The translations under genes were made by a program, and so were the position numbers. The notes beneath the pieces were generated by a model, which saw only the letters and a program-made list of their open reading frames with translations, did no database searches and had not been told where the DNA came from. Shown in pieces: positions 46,310 through 58,188 of a stretch of 64,000 nucleotides of DNA (position 1 is the stretch's first letter; every line of letters begins with the position of its first letter). The DNA is from Ilex aquifolium (lineage: Eukaryota; Streptophyta; Magnoliopsida; Aquifoliales; Aquifoliaceae): positions 7,812,001 through 7,876,000 of the forward strand of contig OX637410.1 of assembly GCA_951799425.1 (NCBI GenBank), in the 5' to 3' direction.

Positions 46310-48567
46310 TGTAACACCCCACATTTTATTTTATATATGTATATAGATATATAGTAAATAATTGATGTAAAAATGTGGATATGTGTAGTGATGTGTGTTT
46401 GAATTTGGTAGATTGGAAAAGTAGAGATTTAAAATGTTAGTGGAAATAATAGTTGAAATTTGGTTTTTAATAAGTGAAAATATGAAATTTTAGGTCCTAG
46501 AACTTGTATTAAATAGGTTTGGTGTAGAAATATGTGTTGGAGAGGTTTGGGATGTATTTGGTTGGCTTAGAAATGGATTGGAAATGGAAAAAGGGATGAA
46601 ACAGGCTGTGAACAGTGCACGTAAACAGTGCACTGGCTGCAACTTCAAGCACGATTTCGACCTTGATGCAGTCAATATCTCTCAAAACTCAAAACATGAA
46701 AGTTGTATAGATCTTTCTTAGAATTCCATAGCCTTTTGAATCATCTCAATCGGAGCTTGGATGAGAGATTTATGCCCAGATAAAGAAGTGATGTCAAAAC
46801 AGCCCAATTAGCTTGAACAGTGCACGTGAACAGTGCACTGGCTGCAACTTCAAACCCGATTTAGACCTTGATTCAGTCAATATCTCTCAAAACTCAAAAC
46901 ACTAAAGTTGTAGAACTCGTTCTTAGCATTTTATAGCATCTTGAATCATCTCAATCGGAGCTCGGATGAGAGAGTTATGCCCAGATAACGAAACGATGTC
47001 AAAACAGCCAATAAACAGTAAAATTCGGGGCAGCTGTGTTTAAAACCCCATTTACATTACATTTTCTCTCATTTCATACATTCCACTCTTACCACAAACC
47101 TCTTAGAGCCCTAGGAGAAGATAAAGGTAAGAAGAAAGGGAGAAAGAGAGTCTCTAAAGCTTGGACTTTGGTTTGAAATTCTTGATTTCAAGGTAGGGGG
47201 TTTTTCTTCCATTCTTGTCCATTGAGGTTAGGGCATAAATATATGTATGTTTTCACTCTCATTCTCATATATATGGTATGAAATACTTGATTCTTGACAT
47301 TCTTGCAAAGATTATCATGTTTTAAACAAATCTATGGTGGAATAACCATTAAATCCTTTTTTCTCATCTTCAAATCTTAGGTTTCAAGAGAATGAGTTTT
47401 TCTTTTGATTTCTCCTACGTTCTTGATTTCAAAACTTTAGTGTTTCATATTAAACAACAAAATGGTATTTATGATGATCTCTTGTACATTTTCTTATTTT
47501 ACTCTTTGTACAACCACTTATGAGAATTGGGGATTTTTCTTGGAAATTGCTTGTAAATAGGAGACTTGTGGAATTGTTGGGTATTTGAGAGAATAGTTGG
47601 TATTGTATTCTTGTATGGTTGTTTGGACAAACATGAGTGAGAGGTTCCTTGTAAGGATGTTCATTCCTTCTCAAGAGGTTCCTTGTACGGATGCTTGAGA
47701 AACCAAGCCTTGAGGGTGAGAGGTTCCTTGTAAGGATGCTCATGCCAAAAGAAGACAATATGTGATTTTCTCAAGAGGTTCCTTGTAAGGATGCTTGAGA
47801 AACCAAACCTTGAGGGTGAGAGGTTCCTTGTAAGGATGCTCATGCCATGGAGGACAATATTATATCATGTGTGGGAAATGGTTTATATTTTGAAAATGGA
47901 TGTTTATTAGAATTGGTTGTTATTGTTCATTTCTAGTAGTATTGCTACTTAAACTTGAGATCCGTTGTAAAATGTCCTTGTTTTACTTCAAAGATTATAT
48001 ATGTTATTTGTGAAATGAGACCGGCCATTTTATATGCTTTTATAAACCTTGTTCGAGTTTGGGAGGAATGTTGCTACAGAGCTTAGTGCTCACCCCCTAC
48101 AAACAACTTATTTCAGTTCTTGTCTAGAGGAGGAGCTCGGAACTGACGAGCCGGGACATTGGGAAGCTCCCATAGAAGGGAACGTAGATCCCGAGGGAGA
48201 CGCTTAGTGTTCTATTTTCTTTTGTGATAAACTAGGAGGTTCCTTTTGAGGCAATGTAAAGTCTAACATTATTTTTATGTTTCCGTTGCCAAGTGTAGTT
48301 TAATTTTTTTGGGATGTAGATGTCATTGTTTGGTATATTCTTTTGGATAATGTTGTAAGTATTTTTATGAATCAATGGACCCGGTGTGGTCAATGTAGTA
48401 TAATTGCACAGGTTGTGTTTTGGGTAGAGCTCCCCGAACAAAGGAGACTCTGCCCGAATTTCGTTAAATTAAGGATCCCCGGTTATTTATGGATTTTATT
48501 AGTTGTTCCCATGGTATGAATGGTTTTAAAAGGTAATGCCTTCCAGGGTAGTTTTTGGGGCGTTACA
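46310..48567 (+). repeat. 3' LTR of the outer chromovirus, 2,258 bp
   Basis: TGTAACACCCC...GGGGCGTTACA, followed by the TSD AAAAG. It carries the same 206-bp U3 duplication and TCCTTGTAAGGA repeats as the 5' LTR. Confidence 0.94.
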
Positions 48568-48572
48568 AAAAG

Positions 48573-50763
48573 GGGTCTCAATTAATTTTATTGCTTTAGG
48601 TCTCAAATTATCAACAGTCGGCCTTAATTCTCTAATAGTTTTGTTTTTATATGAAACATATGGATAGAATTAAAACTTGTAAACAATGCGAAATCACTTT
48701 AAAAAATAGATTGAAGGACTGACACTAGAATGGTTTAAACTTTGAAAATAAAACAGTAATTGATGCAAAGGATAATGCCTAAACTCTTTTACACAAAAAA
48801 GGGTGCCAAAAAAAAACCCACAATTCTTTTCTCTCTCTCATTTCTTTTCTTTTCTTTTTTTTTTTTACCTGCTTAATAATTCTTCTTCAAAAGGAGGAAA
48901 AAAACATAAATGCAATTGATGAAAACGTTTTTTGTTTTCTGATCAGTTAAAGTCGCTCTCTTACCCACTAAGCTAATTCTTACAATATTTGGGATAATTT
49001 TTTTGTGGCCAATCTTTCTTCACCCTCAAATAATGAAAGAACGGCGACCAAACAGTACAACCATAGAGAATCTGAACTCCTATCTTTACAATTATCGACT
49101 CGTGGAAAGAAGGATAGTGGGCCTCCACTTGATGTGGGATACTCGTGGTAACCGTAAAAAAAAAAAATTTACCCATAGTTTTTAACCGGGCCGGCAATTA
49201 ACCCGATCGATGAACCGGTTTAATGAATCATTCGTTCAACCATTAGGTCAATTAAACGAATTGATTATGTAATAAAAAAATTATAAAATATAATAATTAA
49301 GTTAAAAAAGGTCTTGGCAATCTCCACCATGCCAAACTTTAAACTTCAGGAAATCTGCACCATACTTGACCGAAAATCCTTTATTGACCAAATCTTTAGT
49401 GAAAAAGATCTGGGCAAAGCTCCTTCATGCTTGATCAAAACTGATGCATTCCTTTGGGTCCACCAATCTCCTAAACAGCTTTATTTCCCTTAAAGTCTCT
49501 TAAAAGTCTCCATGATCGGAGGAAACCACGTTAGTGCATTTTCAATACTTACTTTTTTTTTTAAAAATCCAAATCAGTGATGCTATGTATAATTCACAGT
49601 ATTTTCAATATTTCCTACCACATTCTTACTATCCCCCACCGCTATCGCCACCGTCACTCATATCCCCATGCCTCTATTACCACCCCTAAATCCAACCCCA
49701 CCGTTGATCTTAGTTTTTATTTTTTTTGAAAATTAATCATTATTATGCTAAATTGAAGAGGATGACAAAATTAAACTAATGTAGTTTTGTGGGAATAGTT
49801 ATATAAACCAAATTTTTTTTGAACAATATATAAATCATATGGAATGATTTAATTTGAAGAGATCAATGCATTATTATTAAATAATTCAAAATTTGGAAAA
49901 ATATAGTACTTGATGAGAAAATGTTTCATTAGAACTATCTCTTATGAATTGATTGTAATAGTATGTAGCTGATATAGATTCGGGGGAGAGTGTGTGTGTG
50001 TGAGTGAGTGAGTGAGAGAGAGAGAGAGAGAGAAACTTTGGTCAGTTAAAAATTTTTAGGTGTTATCCTATTATGGAGGAATTAAGTTATTCCAAAACTA
50101 AGGATTAAGAAATTTTATGAGGTATTCTATTAATGAGGAATTATTCAAAAATAAAAGGTCAATGACACAAAGCCAAATCAAATTTGACAATTTGAAAAAT
50201 AGAAAATCCAAGAAAATGGGATGAGATTTTGGAGTTCATATGTCCTCACTACATTGCTATATATAATAGATAGATTTATATTTAGGTAAAAAAAAAAAAA
50301 ACTCAAACAACATTCTTCAATGCTATACCTAAACTCATACCAACACAATGGAGACTAAAATTTTTACCCAAATTAAGAGAGATTTAAACCTTTACTCAAA
50401 TCATCAATGATTATATTTTATTTTCCTCTGAAGACCTAATGGTCAAATTCTATCATCTTTGAATTTGAGTTTGTTCTCATTTAAATTTGAGTTTATCATC
50501 TTTTAACTTTGAATTTCTTTATTGGAGTGTTTTGTATCAAATCAAGCTTTTAACTCAAATTCGAGTAAAAATTTGAATCAAGATTGGAGAAGCTTTAATC
50601 AATACTCCACCATTTCAACATAAAAAGTCGAGATATTTGGAGCAAAATCTACCGGTATAAAGGCAAATTTGTCATGTGTTGTAATTGTCAATTAATTTAG
50701 GTCCCTTAAAATTCTCAAAAAACCTGGATTTGAGTTTTTCAGTGTTTGTTTTCATTGATGGGA
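48573..50763. other. A/T-rich intergenic DNA
   Basis: No gene recognised. It holds long T runs near 48858 and a degenerate stretch near 49183-49260 ('aaccgggccggcaatt', 'gatgaaccggttta') of a kind common in plant intergenic DNA, plus the microsatellite at 49987-50034. Short ORFs here are chance. Confidence 0.5.
49987..50034. repeat. Compound microsatellite (GT)n(GAGT)n(GA)n
   Basis: A run of GT dinucleotides, then GAGT units, then GA dinucleotides. Confidence 0.9.
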
Positions 50764-50768
50764 CCCAC

Positions 50769-53141
50769 TGTGACGCCCCAAAATTCGGGGGTCTGTTGAT
50801 TACCCATCAATCTGCGGAATACCCGTAGATACCGAATAACTCGATATCTTGCCGTTATGCCCCATTTATCGGGGTCCATAATTGAACAAAAATCGGGCAG
50901 AGTCCCATTTGTAAGGGGAGCTCTACCCAAAACTCAACCTGTGCAATATATATATTCAAATGACCCATCTGAGGCCCAATATAAAGCAATGACCGCATCG
51001 GGTCCATTTATAAGTAAACATTGGCCACACCGGGTCCAACTATCCATACTTATATCAAAACATGCAAGGTTATTTTAACAATAGTCCATATAAGTTATAT
51101 TACAATTATTTGCAAAAGATTACATGCCCAAAACAAAATTTTCACAAGTGTTTTACATTAATACAAAATAAAGCCACATTCGGCTTTCTTCAAACATGAG
51201 GATCCAAATTGGAGCCATCCGCCGATGTATTTCTCCCACCTGAAATGTTTTCCCGTATAGGGTAAGCAACGCCCAGTAGAGTAATTTCCTACAGAGGCTA
51301 CTCCCCACTTATGTGCACATGCAATGTTCACATTCAACATTTCGTATTCACATCAACATTCCAAGTAAGAATATGCAACTCTATATTGGAATCTACCATG
51401 CCATGCTATGAAATGAGATGGGACTCCCTCATGCAGCTTTAACCCGAGTCATCACCGACTCCCCCAACACAATGTCATGCCAAATTGTAGTAACCCCATC
51501 AACTGATGGAAAATACATCCAATGACCGTTTGAATTGAAATCATGTGTTTACAAAATCAAGTCATTGTTGGATGTCACCCATTGAATGAGTGTTTATGTA
51601 CATCAAAATCTTGTGTCTTGTTGGGCAACGGATTTTGGATTTTATACCGTCGGTTCCGTACACCATACTACACTTTTTCGGAATTTCACCACAGGGGAGT
51701 GTATAACCAAGTCGCCGGGTCTTGCACCCGAGGGGGGGATCTACCCCTTCTTGCTATACCTGACACAAGTTTTTCTTTCTTTCATGCAACCATGTGACTT
51801 AGTCGGATTTTCAACCCAACTTTCCCGAGCCCACCCATCAATCACCAATAATGGTGTTTGATTAACCATGCATACACACACCCACACTCATGACTCATGC
51901 CCATGAATGTGATGTCAATTCCATGTCCATATTGCAATGCATGCCAAATGAACAATTTCTACATATCAATGTATACCATGACAATTTATATCATATGAAT
52001 ATAATCACCATAATCCGTTACAAGGCCAATATATTCAAGAGAATATATCAACACTTCATCAACATGTTATCACATAATACATGCTAATATCACATTTCAT
52101 TCACAAGGCACATAAAAAAAAACACAAGGCACATACCCACATGATCCCAATCTCTAAGGGATTACATAAACACTTCCATATATCAAATCAAGCCAAGACT
52201 TAATATAGACCATTTCAAATAATAAAATAAAAATCAGAATATATGATTTTTACATTTCCAATTATCGAAACATCCTAGAAATCACAACCTAGTAATTTCT
52301 AACTACCAATTCACACTAGAATTGATCCTACCCATTTCCATAACACCAACCATAATGGAAAAATGTTAGAAATGTCCAAAACAGCCCACATAAATCCTAT
52401 GGACACCTTAGGTTAGAAATAGACCCGAGTAGGAGGAAACCCTACCTCTTGAAGCGTAAAGAAGTCGTATGAAGCCTCAAGAACAAGATTCAAGCCCAAA
52501 GCTTTGATTTCCCCAAAATCCACCCTTTGGATCTTCGGTGAAATCCTTCGTTCGTGGTATGTAAGCGTAACCCTCGTCGCGTAGGTGAACTTTAACTCTT
52601 GGTTCGACGAAATCCGACCGACGGAACTTCCGGAATCGGAGCGGGAAGCTTGAAATTTTTTTTTTTTTTCTCTTTGATCTTGGCCGGCTGCTTACAGCTA
52701 AGGAGGAGATATTTCTGCTCCAAAAAGCTGATTTTAAGAGGATATTTATAGGCGTAAATGAGCGGTCCACATCGCACCGCATATTTTCGACTTCCGGGTC
52801 CGTTTTTCGTCCCGAAATGATTCATTATATCTCGGATTAAGTCCAAATAAATTTTATTGGAACTTTAACTTAATTTTAAGGAAATTTTAAAAAATATATT
52901 TTTTTTGGGACCTTTAAAATGTCATTCGCCACGCAGTCACCTCGAACGACGTGCAAACAATCCGACTATCTTGAAATTCAACGAAATTTGACAGGGTGAC
53001 TAGATTTCGCGATACGAATCCAACCGCGAACTCTGTTTCCTCATCCGAGGTCTAGAGCATGAGTATTTCAAAAAGCATTTGGATGACAAATGACCATTTT
53101 GCCCTTATTCACAAAAAGTTCAAATTTACTCGTGTTTTACA
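50769..53141 (-). repeat. 3' LTR of the minus-strand Tekay element, 2,373 bp
   Basis: Minus strand: TGTAAAACACG (one mismatch in ..ACCCG) to ..GGGGCGTCACA. It follows the polypurine tract and aligns with 58189-60558 throughout. Only an isolated CTTCCGGAATC-like motif near 52627 is seen; there is no array. Confidence 0.94.
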
Positions 53142-53160
53142 TTCTTCCCCCCTTAAAAGA
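53142..53160 (-). other. Polypurine tract of the minus-strand Tekay element
   Basis: Minus strand TCTTTTAAGGGGGGAAGAA, abutting the 3' LTR. Confidence 0.9.
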
Positions 53161-53235
53161 ATTTCGTCCCCGAAATTCACACACACACATACATGCAATC
53201 CCATGCATATGCTACAGTCATGTAATAGTAAATGA

Positions 53236-54015
53236 CTATAAAAATGTACCTCTATCCTCAAACAAGAAAGGATAATTGGCACGTACGGTGTCTTCGTGCT
53301 CCCATGTCGCCTCTTCCACTCCCCGGTGCTGCCACAACACCTTCACTAGCCTCACGGTCTTACCTCGCAAAACCTGATATCGGCTATCCATGATACGCAC
53401 CGGTCCCTCCTCGAAGGTCCCATCCGCATCAACAACAAACTCGTCCCATTCCACCACATGACTCGGATCTGGGGTGTATTTCCGGAGCATAGAGACATGG
53501 AACACCGCATAAACACCCGATAGGTTTGGCGGTAACGCCAACCGGTAAGCGACTGTACCAACCCTCTCAAGTATCTCAAAGGGCTCGATATACCTTGGTG
53601 ACAGCTTTCCTCGCTTGCCAAACCTGACCACTCCTCTCGTAGGCTTCACCTTCAAGAAGACATGATCTCCCACCTCAAACGCTAGGGGTTGCCGCCGTCT
53701 ATCGGCATAGCTCTTCTGCCGGCTCTGAGCCTTGAGAAGACGCTTCCGTATCAAGCTCACCTTCTCTGAGGTGTCTCTAACCAAGTCCGGACCCATAGAA
53801 GGTCTCTCTCCAACCTCTGTCCAACAAACCGGAGATCGACATGGCCTCCCATATAGTGCCTCATAGGGTGCCATCTGTATGCTCGCTTGATAACTATTGT
53901 TATAAGCGAACTCCACCAAGGGTAAATGATCTTCCCAGCTACCCTTGAGATCTAGGACACATGCCCATAGCATATCCTCTAATATCTGAATGGTCCTCTC
54001 AGACAGACAGTCCGT
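53236..54015 (-). pseudogene. Integrase C-terminal part and chromodomain
   Basis: Downstream of a TAG at 54016-54018 (CAG in the intact copy, inside the Q-T-D-G-Q-S-E-R motif), the frame is open through the last catalytic Glu context, the Y-A-D-R-R-R and G-K-L-S-P-R-Y motifs, and the chromodomain ([23 protein letters not shown]). It ends with a stop at 53236, shorter at its C-terminus than the intact copy by about 20 residues (no Y-L-R-L-G-I-E tail). Confidence 0.93.
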
Positions 54016-54651
54016 CTAGGGATGAAAAACAGTGCTCATCATCAGCTGTGTCCCCATGACTCGTTGGAGACTCTCCCAAAAATGAGCCGTAAACCTGGGA
54101 TCCCGATCCGATACTATAGATACGGGTACCCCATGCAACCGGACAATCTCCCGTATATATAACCTGCAGAATTCTTCCAGTGTGAAGGTCATCCACACAG
54201 CCAAAAAGTGTGCCGACTTCGTAATCCGATCCACTATCACCCACACCGCGTCATGTCCCCGCGATGTCCGTGGCAAGTGGGTCACAAAATCCATCATGAC
54301 ATGTTCACACTTCCACTCAGCTACCTCCAATGGCTGGAGTAACCCTGCTGGTCTCTGGTGTTCAGCCTTCACTTGCTGACACGTGAGACATCTACTAACA
54401 AAATCGCCAACCTGCCGCTTCATCCCATTCCAATGATACTGGCGACGAAGATCATGATACATCTTCGTACCCCCTGGATGAACCGTAAAACGGGAGCAAT
54501 GAAACTCCCTAAGGATCTCCTCTCTCAGATCCGCCAACTGAGGAACCACAACCCTTCCTCGATACCGAAGACTACCATCCGCGTGAATGGCCCAGCCCTC
54601 GTCACCTGTACCTGACTGTACCCGGTCCCTGATGGACAACATCTCCGTGTC
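54016..54651 (-). pseudogene. Integrase zinc domain and core
   Basis: Open segment between two stops. It contains the H-C-S-R-F...C-L-T-C-Q zinc-binding region, the first catalytic Asp (M-M-D-F-V-T-H) and the second (V-S-D-R-D-P-R-F). All catalytic residues in this part are preserved. Confidence 0.93.
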
Positions 54652-56622
54652 CTACCCCTCAGACTCTATCACTCTGCTCAGTAGAGAAGGCGTAGCCACC
54701 AAACTCCCCAAAGTACCCTGAGCCTGACCCATGTAGCGTAGCCCGAACTGTCCCACAATCTTGAGCATCTGCCACTCCTGGGAAGCCACACTAGCCAATA
54801 CTCCTCGTGACTTCCGGCTAAGTGCATCAGCCACCACATTTGCCTTACCAGGGTGGTAATGCAAAGTGAAGTCATAGTCTTCCAGATACTCCATCCACCT
54901 GCGTTGCCTCATGTTGAGGTCCCGCTGTGTAAAGATGTACTTCAGACTTTTGTGGTCCGAAAACACCTCGAACTGCTCACCGTACAGATAGTGGCGCCAA
55001 GCCTTCAAGGCAAAGACAATGGCCGCCAACTCCAAGTCATGTGTGGGGTAATTATGCTCGTGGTTCTTTAACTGCCGAGAACCATAAGTCACTACCCTCC
55101 CGGACTGCATCAAGAAACATCCCAGTCCGTCCTTAGAGGCATCACAATACACTGTGTACCTCTGGCCCCTTTCCGGGACTATCAAGATAGGGGCTGAAGT
55201 AAGCCTCCTCTTTAACTCCTGGAATGCCTCCTCGCAAGAATCATTCCACTCGAACTTGACCTCTTTTCGAGTCAACCTGGTCATAGGTGCAGCTAGTCGG
55301 AAGAAGTCCTCAATAAACAACCGGTAATACCCTGCCAATCCCAAGAAACTGCGTATCTCAAAGACTGACTTCGACCTCTCCCAATTCATGACTGCCTCAA
55401 CCTTCTCCGGGTCTATGGATACACCCGAAGCCGACACCACATGTCCCAAAAACTTCACCTCCGTAAGCCAAAATTCACACTTGCTGAACTTGGCATACAA
55501 CTGATGGTCTCGCAAGGTCTGAAGAACAATCCTCAAGTGATCCTCATGCTCATCCTCAGACTTGGAGTAGATCAAGATGTCGTCAACAAAGACTACAACA
55601 AATTGATCAAGGTAGGGTTGGAACACCCTATGCATGAGATCCATGAATGCCGCCGGAGCATTCGTTAATCCGAAAGGCATGACAGTGAACTCAAAATGCC
55701 CATACCGCGTCCGAAACGCCGTCTTAGGGATATCTGCCTCCCTAACCCTCAACTGATGGTAACCAGTGAGAAGATCTATCTTGGAGTAGACTCGCGCCCC
55801 TCTCAGCTGATCAAACAAGTCATCAATCCTCGGCAAAAGGTACCTATTCTTGATAGTAACCCTGTTTAACTGCCGGTAATCTATGCATAGTCGAAGGGTT
55901 TTGTCCTTCTTCTTTGCAAATAACACCGGAGCGCCCCAAGGTGAAGTGCTCGGTCTAATAAAGCCCCTGTCCAACAATTCTTCCAATTGGACCTTGAGTT
56001 CCTGTAATTCAGCTGGCGCCATCCTATGTGGAGTCATAGAAATGGGCGATGTACCTGGATGCAACTCAATAGTGAAGTCTACATCCCTATGTGGAGGTAA
56101 TCCCGGTAGTTCGTCCGGAAAAACGTCCTCATACTCACAAACCACCCAAGGTAGACCCAACTCCTGTCTCGCCTCGTCCTCCAGGGTAAGGCTTGCTAGC
56201 CAACCCATCAACTGCCCATGCCATCTAGAGTCATACACGGCTTGGGGTAAAGCATCGTGCTTATCCCCCTGGAACATGAAACAAACACCTTCTGGGGTAT
56301 AGGCAGTGACCCTATTCCGATCACAATCAATGACGACTCGGTGTGCTGTCAACCAGTCCATCCCAAGGATGACATCAAACTCCGACATGTTCATGACCCT
56401 CAGGTCCATGGTGAGTAGAATTCCCGAGATCTCTAGCTCACAGCCCCGACATATCTGATCAACCCTCACCCTAGCACCTAGGGGAGAACTCACATGCAAT
56501 GGCTCTTCTAAGGTCTCAACCTCTAAGCCCAAGTCTTTCACACAAGATGCATCAATAAATGAATGAGATGCACCAGAATCAAATAGTACTCTAGCCCATA
56601 AGCGAGAGAGCAAAAATGTACC
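54652..56622 (-). pseudogene. Protease, reverse transcriptase and RNase H segment
   Basis: A long open stretch (653 codons from Met at 56613) between TAG 56623-56625 and TAG 54652-54654, both at Gln codons of the intact copy. Protease F-D-S-G-A-S-H near 56570, RT with F-V-D-D near 55580, and RNase H Y-C-D-A-S-K near 55145 are intact, so decay here is limited to terminal stops. Confidence 0.94.
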
Positions 56623-56625
56623 CTA

Positions 56626-57857
56626 TATCACCGATTGGTCTGCCGGCTCAGTCTGAGGTATCATGGCATAGACACGCCCCTGGGTCCCCGAAGTTCCGGC
56701 TTGTGAGCCCTGCCCTCAGCCCCGACCCATACCCTGGCCCATCTGGCCTACTTGCGGAGTTCCCGCTCGTGAAGTGGTAGTAGCTTGTGCAGCACCTTGG
56801 AACGGATACTAGCTTCCCTGGCCCATAGTGGGGTAGGGAGGAGTGTAGTGAGACTGTGAATATCCCCCTGATGACTGGGATTGAGACACCCCCTGGCCCT
56901 GGGATCCCTGCCTCTGAGGACAATCCCGCTTCATATGCCCCGGTTGGTGGCAATGATAGCAAGTCTGTTGGCCTGCCTGAAAAGGAGGCCTCTGATTTCT
57001 CCCACCTCGGAAGGACTGACCTTGGCCTTGGCCTTGATAGCCGCGGCCCTGCCCTTGATGCCCCTGCAGAGCAGAAGTTTTCTGCCTCTTCCCTGCACTA
57101 GAAGAAAAGGATTGACCCTCCTTCTTCTTGTCTTTACCACCCGCTTCCCGGATGTTCCTTGCATCATCAACCTCTCTCTCAATGGCCATAGCTATCGTGA
57201 CCATTGTGTCCAAGTCTTGCAGAAGGAGACCCACAATTTTTCCCCGAATGGATAACTTCAAGCCATCCTCAAACTTACGTACTTTGGCCATGTCTGTGGC
57301 CACATAATCGTCGGCGAAACGAGCTAATTCAGTGAACTTAGCCACGTATTCCATCACTGTGATCGTTCCCTGTCTCAAGTCTAAGAACTCACGGGCTTTT
57401 GCATGTCGAGCAGCCACTGGAAAGTACTTACCCATGAAGAGTTCCTTGAACTCTGCCCATGTCATTATCCCCAAGTTCCTTGAGGTCTTTACCCAATCCC
57501 ACCACACATGGGATTCTCATTCTAGCTGAAAAGTAGCTAGGGTTATCTTCGTAGCATCGGAGGTGATCTCCATTGCCCCTAAGACCTTGTCTACTTGCCG
57601 GAACCAATGATCGGCTACCATCGGGTCCGCCCCTCCCATGAAGATCGAAGGCTGATGTGCCTTGAACTTTTGTAGATGACTTTAGCCTCCTTGGTCCCCA
57701 CTTGCACTAGCCTGTGCAATGGTAGCTGCTGTAGCACTACCTGTGCAATAGTAGCAGCCACAGTACTAATAGCCTCCAAGAAGGCTTGTTAGTCAAAGGC
57801 TGGTGGTGGTTGGTTGTTATTCCGTCCACCCTGACGTCCACTTCCTCTAGTTGCCAT
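56626..57857 (-). pseudogene. gag of the minus-strand Tekay element, broken
   Basis: The start ATG at 57855-57857 is followed by an R-G-S-G-R-Q-G-G-R N-terminus and a TAA at 57789-57791 (a Gln in the intact copy), then a divergent, frameshifted stretch and a TGA near 57517. The best-preserved part (56809-57507) has W-W-D-W-V, F-M-G-K-Y-F-P and the knuckle [14 protein letters not shown]. Further stops are TAG 56809-56811 and TGA 56716-56718. Confidence 0.92.
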
Positions 57858-58173
57858 CTACACACACATCAGATAGCAATAGACTAACAATTTAGTACCC
57901 CAAAGTTAGGGATCAAACACAAACGTTGAGAATTCTCTTGTCCCCCTAGTAGAACCTGTGTCACATACTAGTAGACGTTTAACCCTTGAACTATCCCGTT
58001 CATTCTTTTTCCGACTAACCCTAGTGTTCCTGTTTTCCATATACATTTCTATCATGCATATAAATCACATAACACATAGCATGTAGCAAATATAGCACAT
58101 AACATGAAATGCACATGTAATGCAATGGTCTACAACCCATGCCCATCAAGCCCTATGTAAATCGTATAACTAG
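57858..58173 (-). other. Leader between PBS and gag
   Basis: 316 bp of untranslated leader, alignable in part with 35733-36068. No other feature seen. Confidence 0.6.
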
Positions 58174-58185
58174 GCTCTGATACCA
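58174..58185 (-). other. Primer-binding site, initiator-Met tRNA
   Basis: Minus strand TGGTATCAGAGC, 3 bp from the 5' LTR end at 58189. Confidence 0.95.
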
Positions 58186-58188
58186 AGC

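Larger units (their letters stand above)
30606..48567 (+). mobile_element. Non-autonomous Tekay-like chromovirus hosting a nested element
   Basis: Perfect TSDs AAAAG (30601-30605 and 48568-48572) delimit it. It has two LTRs (2,259 and 2,258 bp), an initiator-Met PBS, a gag with two zinc knuckles, a protease remnant, an anomalous repeat segment in place of RT-RNase H-integrase, and the integrase tail with chromodomain. A 10,240-bp element (33113-43352, plus a 5-bp TSD) splits gag at codon 23. Without it the element is about 7.7 kb. With pol deleted and gag carrying stops, it could move only with proteins supplied in trans. Confidence 0.93.

Noticed and set aside
48940..49000. Possible tRNA-derived sequence ('cccactaagctaa')
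   Set aside because: No cloverleaf or A/B box arrangement could be built around it.
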